Under the pieces are notes generated by a model that saw only the letters and a list, made by a program, of their open reading frames with translations, was not told the origin of the DNA and ran no database searches. A program made the position numbers and the translations under genes. A stretch of 6,547 bases of DNA, taken from positions 1 to 6,547 of the forward strand of contig JAGSPS010000202.1 in assembly GCA_018262315.1 (NCBI GenBank), given 5' to 3'. This DNA is from Deltaproteobacteria bacterium. GTDB taxonomy: Bacteria; Myxococcota_A; UBA9160; PR03. Shown here piece by piece: positions 1 to 6,547 of the stretch; position 1 is the stretch's first letter; every line of letters begins with the position of its first letter.

Positions 1-140
1 CCGTGCTCGAACATCCTCGGCACGCACTCGACTGTTGGGGGCTTCCGTCTTGGTTGGGTCGGCGCCGTGCGTGCTTCGGTCGGGATGGTTCGGCGGCCTG
101 CGGAACTGCGCGCGGGACCCTCTCCAGTCCCGTCGCCAGT

Positions 141-147
141 GAGGTGG
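141..147 (+). promoter_or_regulatory. Shine-Dalgarno of the SDR gene
   Basis: GAGGTGG lies six bases before the ATG at 154. It selects this start over the in-frame ATG at 67, and so does the protein: family members begin only a few residues before the LEGK..VTGAGRGIG strand. The reading frame is open upstream to base 1, but that stretch encodes nothing resembling an SDR. Confidence 0.6.
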
Positions 148-153
148 TCTGAG

Positions 154-1025
154 ATGAGTGCTCGCACGGGAACTCTCGAGGGGAAGATCGCAGCCGTCAC
201 GGGTGCGGGACGGGGGATCGGGCGGGAGATTGCGCTCGATTTCGTGCGCGCGGGCGCGAAGGTGGTCGTCAACGATCTGGGGGCGGCGCCGGATGGGACG
301 GGCGCGGCGCGGGTTGCCGACGACGTCGTTGCGGAGATCCGCGCGAGCGGCGGCGAAGCGGTCGCGAACTACGACTCGGTCGCGACGGTCGCAGGAGGCG
401 AGGCGATCTTCCGGGCCGCGCAGGGCGCGTTCGGCGGGCTCGACATCCTGGTCAACAACGCCGGCATCCTGCGCGACCGCACGATTTTCAAGATGACGGA
501 AGACGACTGGGACGCCGTCATCGCGGTGCACCTGAAGGGCCACTACTGCTGCACGGCGCCCTTCGCCCGCTACATCCGCGACACCTCGGGAACTTCGGGC
601 AGTCGAACTACGGCGCGGCGAAGGCGGGGATCGCCGGTTTCTCGCGCGTGCTCGCCCTCGAAATGGCCAAGTACGAGTGCACCGTCAACACGATCTCGCC
701 GGGCGCCGCGACGCGACTCACGATCCCGCTGATGGAAGGGCGCGGCGAAGCGGTCGCAGCAGACGACTGGACGCGCGGGCCCGAGCAGATCGCGCCCATC
801 GTCACGTGGCTCGCGTCGAAAGCTGGCAGCGCGTGGAGCGGCCAGATCGTGAACGTGATGCGCGGGACGATCGGGATCATGCAGCAACCCGCGATCATCC
901 GGTCGTTCCAGAGCGACCAGCTGTGGACGCGCGACGATCTCGATCGCGTGATGCCCGCGATGCTCGACGCGAAGCGCGCCCACGATCTGCGCGCGAAACG
1001 GGAAGGCGAGCCGGAGGCGATCTGA
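154..1025 (+). pseudogene. Broken short-chain dehydrogenase (HSD17B4/Fox2-like 3-hydroxyacyl-CoA dehydrogenase type)
   Basis: This is a classical SDR, a soluble NAD(P)-dependent oxidoreductase. The VVVNDLG and NNAGILRDR signatures match bacterial relatives of the dehydrogenase domain of peroxisomal multifunctional enzyme 2, which oxidises 3-hydroxyacyl-CoA. Residues 1-143 read from ATG 154: the glycine-rich VTGAGRGIG (15-23), Asp41 after the second strand (suggesting NAD rather than NADP), and NNAG (101-104). After about base 582 homology moves to another frame: LGNFGQSNYGAAKAG from 585, with the YxxxK dyad at 609-623, then a normal C-terminus to the TGA at 1023-1025. The original frame meets a stop at 730-732. 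The residues expected between YIRD and LGNFGQ, including the strand and catalytic serine, are absent. This fits a deletion of roughly 40-55 bases whose length is 1 modulo 3. With them restored the protein would be about 305 residues, normal for the family. Because sequence is missing, a single-base sequencing error does not explain it. The exact substrate is unknown. Confidence 0.85.
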
Positions 1026-1039
1026 GCCGTCTGCGGCTC
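1024..1039 (+). terminator. Small hairpin at the end of the SDR gene
   Basis: A perfect 6-bp inverted repeat, GAGCCG-TCTG-CGGCTC, begins within the SDR stop codon. No run of T follows, so it is not a canonical intrinsic terminator. It could be a weak or Rho-assisted 3' end, or chance in such GC-rich DNA. The rest of the spacer to 1202 shows no gene or other clear element. Confidence 0.25.
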
Positions 1040-1202
1040 GCGGTGCAGCGCATCGGCAGTGGCGCCGCGGTGCGGCGGCAGACGCTGCGCAGCGCTCGGC
1101 GCCAGCCGGCCGATCGGGTCGAGGGCGGGGTCAAGCGCGCGCAGCGGTCCGTCGATTCGCAGAGTCGGAACCAGTGCGGGCGAGCCCGTCGCGGAGGATC
1201 CC

Positions 1203-1499
1203 ATGAGCAGCCGACGCCTCTTCCTGGCCCTTGTGTGCGGTGCCGTGATCGCATCCGCTCCCACCGCGGCGCGCGCCGAGACCCCGAACCCGAACCCGCC
1301 GCCGGTCACGCCGGCAACGCTGCCGGCGGCGCCGAACGGCGCCAGCTGCAGCGACGACAGCGCCGCGCGCGATCGCAAGCGCGAGGCCGCGCTCGTCGAG
1401 TTGGGCAAGCGGCTTTCTGCCGAGCCGAAGCCCGACGGCGACTACCAGGTGCTGAACCGCAGCGGTCACAATTACGGATCGCAACCGTCGGATCGCTGA
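1203..1499 (+). CDS. Small putative secreted (periplasmic) protein, family not recognised
   Basis: The 98-residue product begins with a textbook Sec signal peptide: basic MSSRR, a hydrophobic core at residues 6-19, and a likely signal peptidase I site after ARA (residue 25). There is no lipobox, since the cysteine at 12 lies inside the core. The mature part, about 73 residues, starts with a proline-rich linker (NPNPPP, 29-34), has one cysteine (Cys49), then a charged, probably helical stretch at 54-73 and a polar tail rich in Ser, Asn and Gly. Start choice: GGAGG at 1193-1197 lies five bases before the ATG, and the signal peptide begins exactly there; an in-frame extension back to 1059 is arginine-rich and unlike coding sequence. 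Third codon positions are mostly G or C, which supports real coding. It lies 96 bases before the kinase genes. No function can be assigned; a periplasmic partner of the neighbouring sensors is only a guess. Confidence 0.62.
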   Translation: MSSRRLFLALVCGAVIASAPTAARAETPNPNPPPVTPATLPAAPNGASCSDDSAARDRKREAALVELGKRLSAEPKPDGDYQVLNRSGHNYGSQPSDR

Positions 1500-1541
1500 G
1501 CGCCCCGCCGAGAAGCTTTGTCCGCGGGACCGGGCCCCCTT

Positions 1542-1571
1542 TTGACAGCGAGGCGGTGCGCTTCGTAAGCT
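1542..1571 (+). promoter_or_regulatory. Candidate sigma-70-type promoter for the kinase pair
   Basis: A perfect -35 hexamer TTGACA (1542-1547) is followed after 18 bases by TAAGCT (1566-1571), which keeps the three most important -10 positions (T1, A2, T6). Transcription would start near 1578, giving a leader of about 18 bases before ATG 1596. In DNA this GC-rich a full TTGACA is notable, but the -10 is weak and no start site is known. Confidence 0.45.
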
Positions 1572-1595
1572 AGGCCCCGCGCCGCCTGGAGCCCG

Positions 1596-4154
1596 ATGAA
1601 CCCGACCGCGACCGTGCGCTTGCGCCGGGCTACCGCGGCCATCGCCCTGATCTGGGCGTTGGTCGGGTTCGGGCTTTCGATCGCGCTGCACTTCGACGCG
1701 GAAGACCGCTTCGGCCCGCCCTTCCTGCTGGAGGGTCTCGCGACCGATCCGTGGGGCATCTCGGTCTTGGCGCCCGAAGCGGCCGCGGCGGGTCTCGAGG
1801 CGGGCGATCAACTCGTCGCCATCGACGGCCAGCCGATCGGCGCGGCCGTGCTGTCCTGGCACCGCTTGTTCCGCACGGGTTCCGAGAACGTCTACCGCAT
1901 CGAGAAGGCGGACGGCCGCGAGCTGGACTACGTGCTCGCGCCGCGCCATCAGACCGATCTGCTGACGCCGCTGATGTGGGTCATGGCGATCGGGCTTCCG
2001 ATCGTGGGGCTCATCTATCTCGGTGTCGGCCTGTGGGTGTGGCGCCTGCGGCCCAATCGCGCCTCGACCTGGGCGTTCTTCCTGTTTTGTTGCGTGATGG
2101 CGGTGGAGCTGGCGTTGCCGCCGGTGCCCGGGCGCTGGGCCTGGGCGCTGGTGTGGATCAACATCCCGCTGATCGGCGCGAGCACGTTCCATCTGTTCAC
2201 CACGTATCCAACCGAGCCGGCCTGGGTGGTCCGCAACTCCTCGGTGCGTTGGGTGGTCTACGCGATCGCGTTTCCGCTCGGTCTTGCGGCGGCCTTCGAA
2301 GGCAGCTTCGGTATGCGGGCGCCGATCGCCAAGACGGCCGCGTTCTGGTTCACGATCGGCATGGCGTTCATCTCGCTCGGGATCGCGGCGCACGCGCGAC
2401 ACGAGTCGCGCGAGGGCAAGGCGGCGGGTCGGGTCGACGTGATGCTGCTCGGCGCCGTGGTCTCGTTCGTTCCGGGGCTGATCGCGCTGATCTCGCGCAC
2501 GCTGCTCCACACGAGCTTCCCGTGGGTGCTCGGCTTCTTCTCGTTCTTCCTCTTCCCGCTCGCGGTCGCCTACGGAATCATGCGGCGCCAGCTCTTCGAG
2601 ATTCGCGTGGTGGCGCGTTCGTCGGCCACCTACGGCGCGGTGACACTCGCGATCACCGGCGTCTACGCCTTCCTGATCACCTTCGCCGACGCGGTGGTCT
2701 CGCGCTTCAACGTCAATGCGCGCTCGCCGTGGTTCTCGGTCGCGTTCCTGTTCTTCGCGATCCTCGCCTTCAACCCGCTGCGCGACCGCATGCAGGCGCT
2801 CGTCGACCGCGTCTTCGACCGCGATCATTCGCTGTACCGGCGCGCCGTGCGCGAGATCTCCGAGGCGATGGTCTCGATGCTCTCCACCAAGGAGGTGGTG
2901 GACCGCATCCTGGTCGCGCTCACCGAGACGATGGGCGTCGAGCGCGCGATGGTGATGCTGCAGGAAGAAGGCGGGCGCTGCCTGGTGTCTGCGGCGTCGC
3001 GCGGCGAATGGGAAGACGACGCGCTCGGCATCCAGATCGCGCCGGGTCACCCGATTTGCCGCAAGCTGCTCTCGCGTCGCGATGCGCTCGCCCGCGACGA
3101 CTTCGACGAGGAATCCGACCTCGAGACGCGCGAAGCGTGTCGTGACGTCTTCGACCAGCTCGAAGTCGAGCTGTTGGTTCCGATTCTGTTCGGCGCCGAG
3201 CTGCTGGGCGTCGTCGCGGTAGGCCGCAAGCTCTCGGGCGACCGCCTCGGCGCCGACGACCGCCAGCTGCTGCGCACGCTCGCCAACCAGTCTTCGATCG
3301 CGATCGAGAACGCCAAGGCCTTCGACGAGATCGCGGATCTGAACGCGACGCTCGAAGCGCGGGTGGACGACCGCACGCGCGAACTGCACCAGGCGCAGGC
3401 GCAGCTCGTGCACGGCGAGAAGATGCGCTCGCTCGGCCAGCTGGTGGCGGGCGTCGCGCACGAGCTGAACAACCCGATCGGCTTCGTGCACGCGAATCTC
3501 CAGCTGCTCTCGGAGTACGTGCCGAAGCTGGTCGCCGCGCAGCGCGCGGGCGGAGACACCAGCCGCATCGAAGCGGCGATCGAGAAGCTGCTGTCGCGCA
3601 GCCGCGAGGGCACCGATCGCGTCAAGCAGATCGTCGCCGACCTGCGCACCTTCTCGCGGATGGATCAGGCGGTGCTCGCGGATGTCGACCTGAACCGCGA
3701 GATCGACCGCGCACTCACGCTGATGGAACCGCGCCTGCGCGACACCATCGAGGTGGAGCGCGACTACGCCGAGCTGCCGCTGGTGCGTGGCTACGCCGGC
3801 CAGCTCAATCAGGTCTTCACCAACCTGCTGATGAACGCCGCCGACGCGAGCGAAGGCAAGGGCAGGATCCGCATCCGCACGCGTCCCAAGCCGGGCGGAG
3901 TACGGCTCGAGTTCCACGACGAGGGCGTCGGCATGTCGCCCGAGGTGCAGGCGCGCATCTTCGAGCCGTTCTTCACCACCAAACCCGTGGGGCAGGGTAC
4001 GGGGCTCGGTCTCTCGATTTCGTACGGCATCGTCGAGCGCCACGGCGGTCGCATGTTGGTCGGTTCCGAGCAGGGTGAGGGAACGACCTTCGTGATCGAA
4101 CTCCCGCTGGTCGCGAAGCCGATCGGCGACGCGGGAGCGGGAGAAGCGGAGTGA
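1596..4154 (+). CDS. PDZ-containing multi-pass sensor histidine kinase (GAF-HisKA-HATPase), first of a tandem pair
   Basis: An 852-residue inner-membrane kinase expected to autophosphorylate on a histidine and pass the phosphate to a response regulator not in this window. Order: membrane helix 13-32; extracytoplasmic PDZ-like domain about 42-118 with GLEAGDQLVAIDG at 66-78; nine further hydrophobic helices from about 122 to 396; a short linker (NPLRDRMQALVDRVF, typical of multi-TM kinases just before GAF); GAF domain about 431-575; coiled coil 576-606; HisKA with His622 in AGVAHELNNP; HATPase about 735-841. Ten helices put the N-terminus and kinase inside and PDZ outside, and the loops RLRPNR, HARHESREGK and RRQLFEIR obey the positive-inside rule. 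ATP-site motifs are complete: Asn747 (N box), Asp775-x-Gly-x-Gly (G1), EPFFTTK (F box) and GQGTGLGLS from 799 (G2). His622-Glu623-x-x-Asn626 matches the HisKA ExxN phosphatase motif, so it may also dephosphorylate its partner. GGAG at 1588-1591 precedes the ATG. The signal sensed is unknown. Confidence 0.93.
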   Translation: MNPTATVRLRRATAAIALIWALVGFGLSIALHFDAEDRFGPPFLLEGLATDPWGISVLAPEAAAAGLEAGDQLVAIDGQPIGAAVLSWHRLFRTGSENVYRIEKADGRELDYVLAPRHQTDLLTPLMWVMAIGLPIVGLIYLGVGLWVWRLRPNRASTWAFFLFCCVMAVELALPPVPGRWAWALVWINIPLIGASTFHLFTTYPTEPAWVVRNSSVRWVVYAIAFPLGLAAAFEGSFGMRAPIAKTAAFWFTIGMAFISLGIAAHARHESREGKAAGRVDVMLLGAVVSFVPGLIALISRTLLHTSFPWVLGFFSFFLFPLAVAYGIMRRQLFEIRVVARSSATYGAVTLAITGVYAFLITFADAVVSRFNVNARSPWFSVAFLFFAILAFNPLRDRMQALVDRVFDRDHSLYRRAVREISEAMVSMLSTKEVVDRILVALTETMGVERAMVMLQEEGGRCLVSAASRGEWEDDALGIQIAPGHPICRKLLSRRDALARDDFDEESDLETREACRDVFDQLEVELLVPILFGAELLGVVAVGRKLSGDRLGADDRQLLRTLANQSSIAIENAKAFDEIADLNATLEARVDDRTRELHQAQAQLVHGEKMRSLGQLVAGVAHELNNPIGFVHANLQLLSEYVPKLVAAQRAGGDTSRIEAAIEKLLSRSREGTDRVKQIVADLRTFSRMDQAVLADVDLNREIDRALTLMEPRLRDTIEVERDYAELPLVRGYAGQLNQVFTNLLMNAADASEGKGRIRIRTRPKPGGVRLEFHDEGVGMSPEVQARIFEPFFTTKPVGQGTGLGLSISYGIVERHGGRMLVGSEQGEGTTFVIELPLVAKPIGDAGAGEAE
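3276..3335 (+). repeat. Near-identical block shared by the two kinase genes, copy 1
   Basis: Sixty bases at the end of the GAF domain and the start of the coiled coil match 5831-5890 with a single difference (C at 3311 versus T at 5866). This is much closer than the surrounding sequence and is part of the tandem gene duplication, not a mobile element. Confidence 0.85.
4139..4143 (+). promoter_or_regulatory. Shine-Dalgarno of the second kinase
   Basis: GGGAG inside the last codons of the first kinase lies seven bases before GTG 4151. It supports the GTG start and translation by re-initiation across the GTGA overlap. Confidence 0.6.
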
Positions 4155-6547
4155 GCGCCGCGCGGTCGCTGCGCTTCCAGCGCATCACACTCGCGATTGC
4201 GTTCACCTGGGCGGCGCTCGCGCTCGTCTTCTTCGCGCGCGCGACGCTGTTCCACGAAGGCGCGACCACCCCGATCCACACCAGCAACACGGCGGGACGC
4301 GTGAGCGTCACCTGGGCGGCGCCCGCCGCGGAGGCCGCCGGCGTGCGGCCGGGCGACGAGTTGGTCGCGATCGACGGCCTGCGTTACCTGCAATGGGGTC
4401 GCGACGGTCACTGGCGCGAGCTCACGCCCGGCAAGACCAACGTCTACCAGTTCCGCCAGCGCGACGGCCGCGAGTTGTCGGTTGCGCTCGAGCCCGCCCC
4501 GACCAGCGCCCAGCCGCTCCCGCAGGTGCCGATCTACGTGGCGTCGTTCGTGGTCGCGTCGGCGTTCTTCGCGATGGGTGTGTTGGTCTGGCTGTTGCGG
4601 CGCGGTCGTGAGGAAGCCTGGGCCTTCGGGCTCTTTTCTTGCTTCATCGCCGTGCAGATCTTCACCGCGTTCGACACCTACCGCCAGACGGCCGGCTACG
4701 AGCGTGCGGCGATCAACTTCTTCCTGCTCGCAGCGGGCGTCTTCCAGCTCTTCACGACCTATCCGTTCGAGCCGCGCTGGATCGTGCCGCGCCGCTGGTT
4801 GCGCAGCGTGCTCTACGGATTCGCCGCCGTCGCCGCGCCGGCCGTCTGGGCGGAGGGGCGCTTCGGCGTTCCGTTCTTTGCGATGGCCCAGATCGGGTTC
4901 TGGCTGATGGTCGCCGTCACGATCTTCTGTCTCGGCGCCGTGGCCGTGGAACGGCGGCGGCGGCGCGGCGAGGAAGACGTCGCGCGCGCCGACGTGATGT
5001 TGCTCGGCGCGTTCGGGTCGTTCGTGCCGGTGCTCTGTCTGATCATCGCCGAAACGTTCCTGCGCAGCGGCTTCCCGGTGTATCTGGCGCTGCTCTGGTT
5101 CATCGTGTTCCCGGTCTCGGTGGCGTACGGCATCGTCAAGAAGGAACTCTTCGACATCCGCCATCTCGCGCGCTCCTCGGTGGCCTACGGCGCCGCGACG
5201 CTCGCCATCACCGGCCTCTACGCGCTGCTCGTCGCCGCCGCAGACGCCGCGCTGGTGAGCTTCCACTGGAACGCGCGCTCGCCCCAGTTCACGCTCGTCT
5301 TCCTGTTCTTCGCGATCCTGGCGGTGAACCCGCTGCGCGACCGCATGCAGGCGCTCGTCGACCGTCTCTTCGACCGCGAGCACGGCCGCTACCGCCAGGC
5401 CGTGCGCGAGATCTCCGAGGCGATGGTGTCGATGCTCTCGATCCAGGAGATCGTGGAGCGCATCGTGCGCGCGCTCTCGGATGCGATGGGTGTCGAACGC
5501 TCGATGGTGTTGCTGCTCACCGATGACGAGCGCGCGTTGGTGCCGGCCGCGAGCGGCGGCGCCTGGCATCTGGACGAGCAGCAGATCCAGCTCCCCATCG
5601 AGCACCCCGTCTGCAAGTACCTGTGGATGCGGCGCCAGGAGGTTTCGCGCGGCGACCTCGCCCAGGAAGCCGACGCGCAGATGCGCGCTGCCTGTGAGGA
5701 GCTCTTCGAGCGCCTCGACGTGGCGCTGCTCGTGCCGGTGCTCTTTGGCGTGGACCTGCTCGGCGTCGTCGCGGTGGGGCGCAAGGCGTCGGGCGAGCGC
5801 TTCACGGCCGATGATCGCCAGCTGCTGCTGACGCTCGCCAACCAGTCTTCGATCGCGATCGAGAATGCCAAGGCCTTCGACGAGATCGCGAAGCTCAACG
5901 AGACGCTCGAAGCGCGCGTGGAGGTGCGCACGCGCGAGTTGCGCGAAACCCAGGCGCAGCTGATGCAGAGCGAGAAGATGCGCACGCTGGGTCAGCTGGT
6001 GGCGGGCGTCGCGCACGAACTCAACAACCCGATCGGGTTCGTGCACGCCAACCTGAAACTGCTCGAGGAGTACGTCGCGAAACTCGCGCGCCTCCAGGAG
6101 GAGCGCGCGGACACCGGCCGCGTGCGCGAGGCGATCGCCAAGCTGCTCTCGCGCAGCCGCGAGGGCACCGAGCGCGTCACCAAGATCGTCGCCGACCTGC
6201 GCGCCTTCTCGCGCGTGGACCAGGAGGAACTGGCCGAGGCCGACCTGAACGACGAAATCGAGCGCACGCTCACGCTGATGGAACCGCGCTGCAAGAATTG
6301 CATCGCGATCGAGCGCGACTTCGAAGCGCTGCCGCGCGTGCGTTGTCACGCCGGCCAACTCAATCAGGCGTTCCTCAATCTCTTGATGAACGCCTGCGAC
6401 GCGATCGGCGAGCGAGGCCGCATCACGGTCCGCACGCGCGCACGGAACGGGCTGGTGCGCCTCGAGTTCGAGGACGACGGCCCCGGCATTCCCGCCGACG
6501 TGCGCGACCGCGTCTTCGAGCCCTTCTACACCACCAAGCCGGTCGGG
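4151..6547 (+). CDS. PDZ-containing multi-pass sensor histidine kinase, second of the pair (3' end outside window)
   Basis: A paralogue of the preceding kinase, open from GTG 4151 to the window end (799 residues). Order: helix 12-33 (TLAIAFTWAALALVFF); PDZ-like domain about 49-120 with GVRPGDELVAIDG at 64-76; hydrophobic helices from 128 to about 396 with basic inside loops (ERRRRRGEED, KKELFDIRHLAR); GAF about 431-575; coiled coil; HisKA with His622 in AGVAHELNNP and the same Glu623/Asn626 phosphatase pair; HATPase with Asn747 and Asp775-Asp-Gly-Pro-Gly. The window ends in EPFYTTKPVG, before the G2 loop can be checked; about 50 more residues are expected. His622, Asn747 and Asp775 have the same residue numbers as in the first kinase. 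The GTG overlaps the upstream TGA by four bases (GTGA), and the N-terminus aligns with that of the first kinase, so the start is well supported. It differs by a CxxC at 714-717 and a more divergent PDZ region. Its signal and response regulator are unknown. Confidence 0.92.
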   Translation, partial: MSAARSLRFQRITLAIAFTWAALALVFFARATLFHEGATTPIHTSNTAGRVSVTWAAPAAEAAGVRPGDELVAIDGLRYLQWGRDGHWRELTPGKTNVYQFRQRDGRELSVALEPAPTSAQPLPQVPIYVASFVVASAFFAMGVLVWLLRRGREEAWAFGLFSCFIAVQIFTAFDTYRQTAGYERAAINFFLLAAGVFQLFTTYPFEPRWIVPRRWLRSVLYGFAAVAAPAVWAEGRFGVPFFAMAQIGFWLMVAVTIFCLGAVAVERRRRRGEEDVARADVMLLGAFGSFVPVLCLIIAETFLRSGFPVYLALLWFIVFPVSVAYGIVKKELFDIRHLARSSVAYGAATLAITGLYALLVAAADAALVSFHWNARSPQFTLVFLFFAILAVNPLRDRMQALVDRLFDREHGRYRQAVREISEAMVSMLSIQEIVERIVRALSDAMGVERSMVLLLTDDERALVPAASGGAWHLDEQQIQLPIEHPVCKYLWMRRQEVSRGDLAQEADAQMRAACEELFERLDVALLVPVLFGVDLLGVVAVGRKASGERFTADDRQLLLTLANQSSIAIENAKAFDEIAKLNETLEARVEVRTRELRETQAQLMQSEKMRTLGQLVAGVAHELNNPIGFVHANLKLLEEYVAKLARLQEERADTGRVREAIAKLLSRSREGTERVTKIVADLRAFSRVDQEELAEADLNDEIERTLTLMEPRCKNCIAIERDFEALPRVRCHAGQLNQAFLNLLMNACDAIGERGRITVRTRARNGLVRLEFEDDGPGIPADVRDRVFEPFYTTKPVG
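5831..5890 (+). repeat. Near-identical block shared by the two kinase genes, copy 2
   Basis: Counterpart of 3276-3335 at an offset of exactly 2555 bases, the distance between the two start codons, with one mismatch at 5866 in a synonymous third position (AAC/AAT). Confidence 0.85.

Noticed and set aside
1..14. Possible start of a divergent minus-strand gene (ATG at 14-12)
   Set aside because: Only four codons are visible and there is no properly spaced ribosome binding site, so it cannot be supported.
67..153. N-terminal extension of the SDR from an upstream ATG
   Set aside because: Family members start just before the first Rossmann strand, and a good Shine-Dalgarno marks ATG 154; the extension is Arg- and Pro-rich chance coding.
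1520..1544. Possible terminator after the small secreted gene (GTCC-GCG-GGAC, GGGCCC, then CCTTTT)
   Set aside because: The stems are only 4 and 3 bp and do not sit directly before the T run, so no convincing intrinsic terminator forms.
677..1573. Long plus-strand frame spanning the SDR end, spacer and small gene
   Set aside because: Arg-, Ala- and Asp-rich translation crossing three distinct regions, with no motif; an alternative-frame shadow.
3294..3307. 14-bp perfect palindrome TCGATCGCGATCGA, repeated at 5849-5862
   Set aside because: It lies inside both kinases and simply encodes the conserved Ser-Ile-Ala-Ile-Glu segment; a regulatory site is not needed to explain it.
1131..4043. 970-codon open frame on the minus strand opposite the first kinase
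   Set aside because: It is the antisense shadow of a strongly GC3-biased gene: its product is a low-complexity mix of His, Arg, Asp, Glu and Ala with no domain, and the plus strand encodes an unmistakable kinase.
3809..6358. 849-codon open frame on the minus strand opposite the second kinase
   Set aside because: Same antisense artefact. It resembles the other shadow frame only because the two sense genes are paralogues.

Overview
This is a strongly G+C-rich bacterial window in which every credible gene lies on the + strand. Codon third positions are almost all G or C. This, together with two very large membrane-bound sensor kinases and a fatty-acid-type short-chain dehydrogenase, suits a large-genome, high-GC lineage such as the Myxococcota or related former Deltaproteobacteria. 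No marker gene is present, so that assignment is weak.

Left part (1-1202): after about 150 bases of leader comes a classical short-chain dehydrogenase/reductase (SDR) gene of the HSD17B4/Fox2-like 3-hydroxyacyl-CoA dehydrogenase type. It is broken near base 583. The N-terminal NAD-binding half reads in one frame and the YxxxK half in another, and the segment between them that should carry the catalytic serine is missing. It is called a pseudogene. A short spacer with one small hairpin follows.

Middle part (1203-1595): a 98-residue putative secreted protein with a clear Sec signal peptide and no recognised family, then a 96-base spacer with a perfect TTGACA -35 hexamer just ahead of the kinase genes.

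Right part (1596-6547): two tandem paralogous sensor histidine kinases. Each has one N-terminal membrane helix, an extracytoplasmic PDZ-like domain, about nine more membrane helices, a cytoplasmic GAF domain, a coiled coil, a HisKA domain (His622 in both) and an HATPase domain. The second starts with GTG inside the stop codon of the first (4-base overlap) and runs off the window after residue 799, inside the ATP-binding domain. The kinase halves are very similar, while the periplasmic sensor parts have diverged. No response regulator is present, so the phosphoacceptor must lie downstream or elsewhere.

Most likely biology: a two-kinase membrane sensing module made by tandem duplication, co-transcribed and probably translationally coupled, with a possible small periplasmic protein next to it and a decayed metabolic gene upstream.
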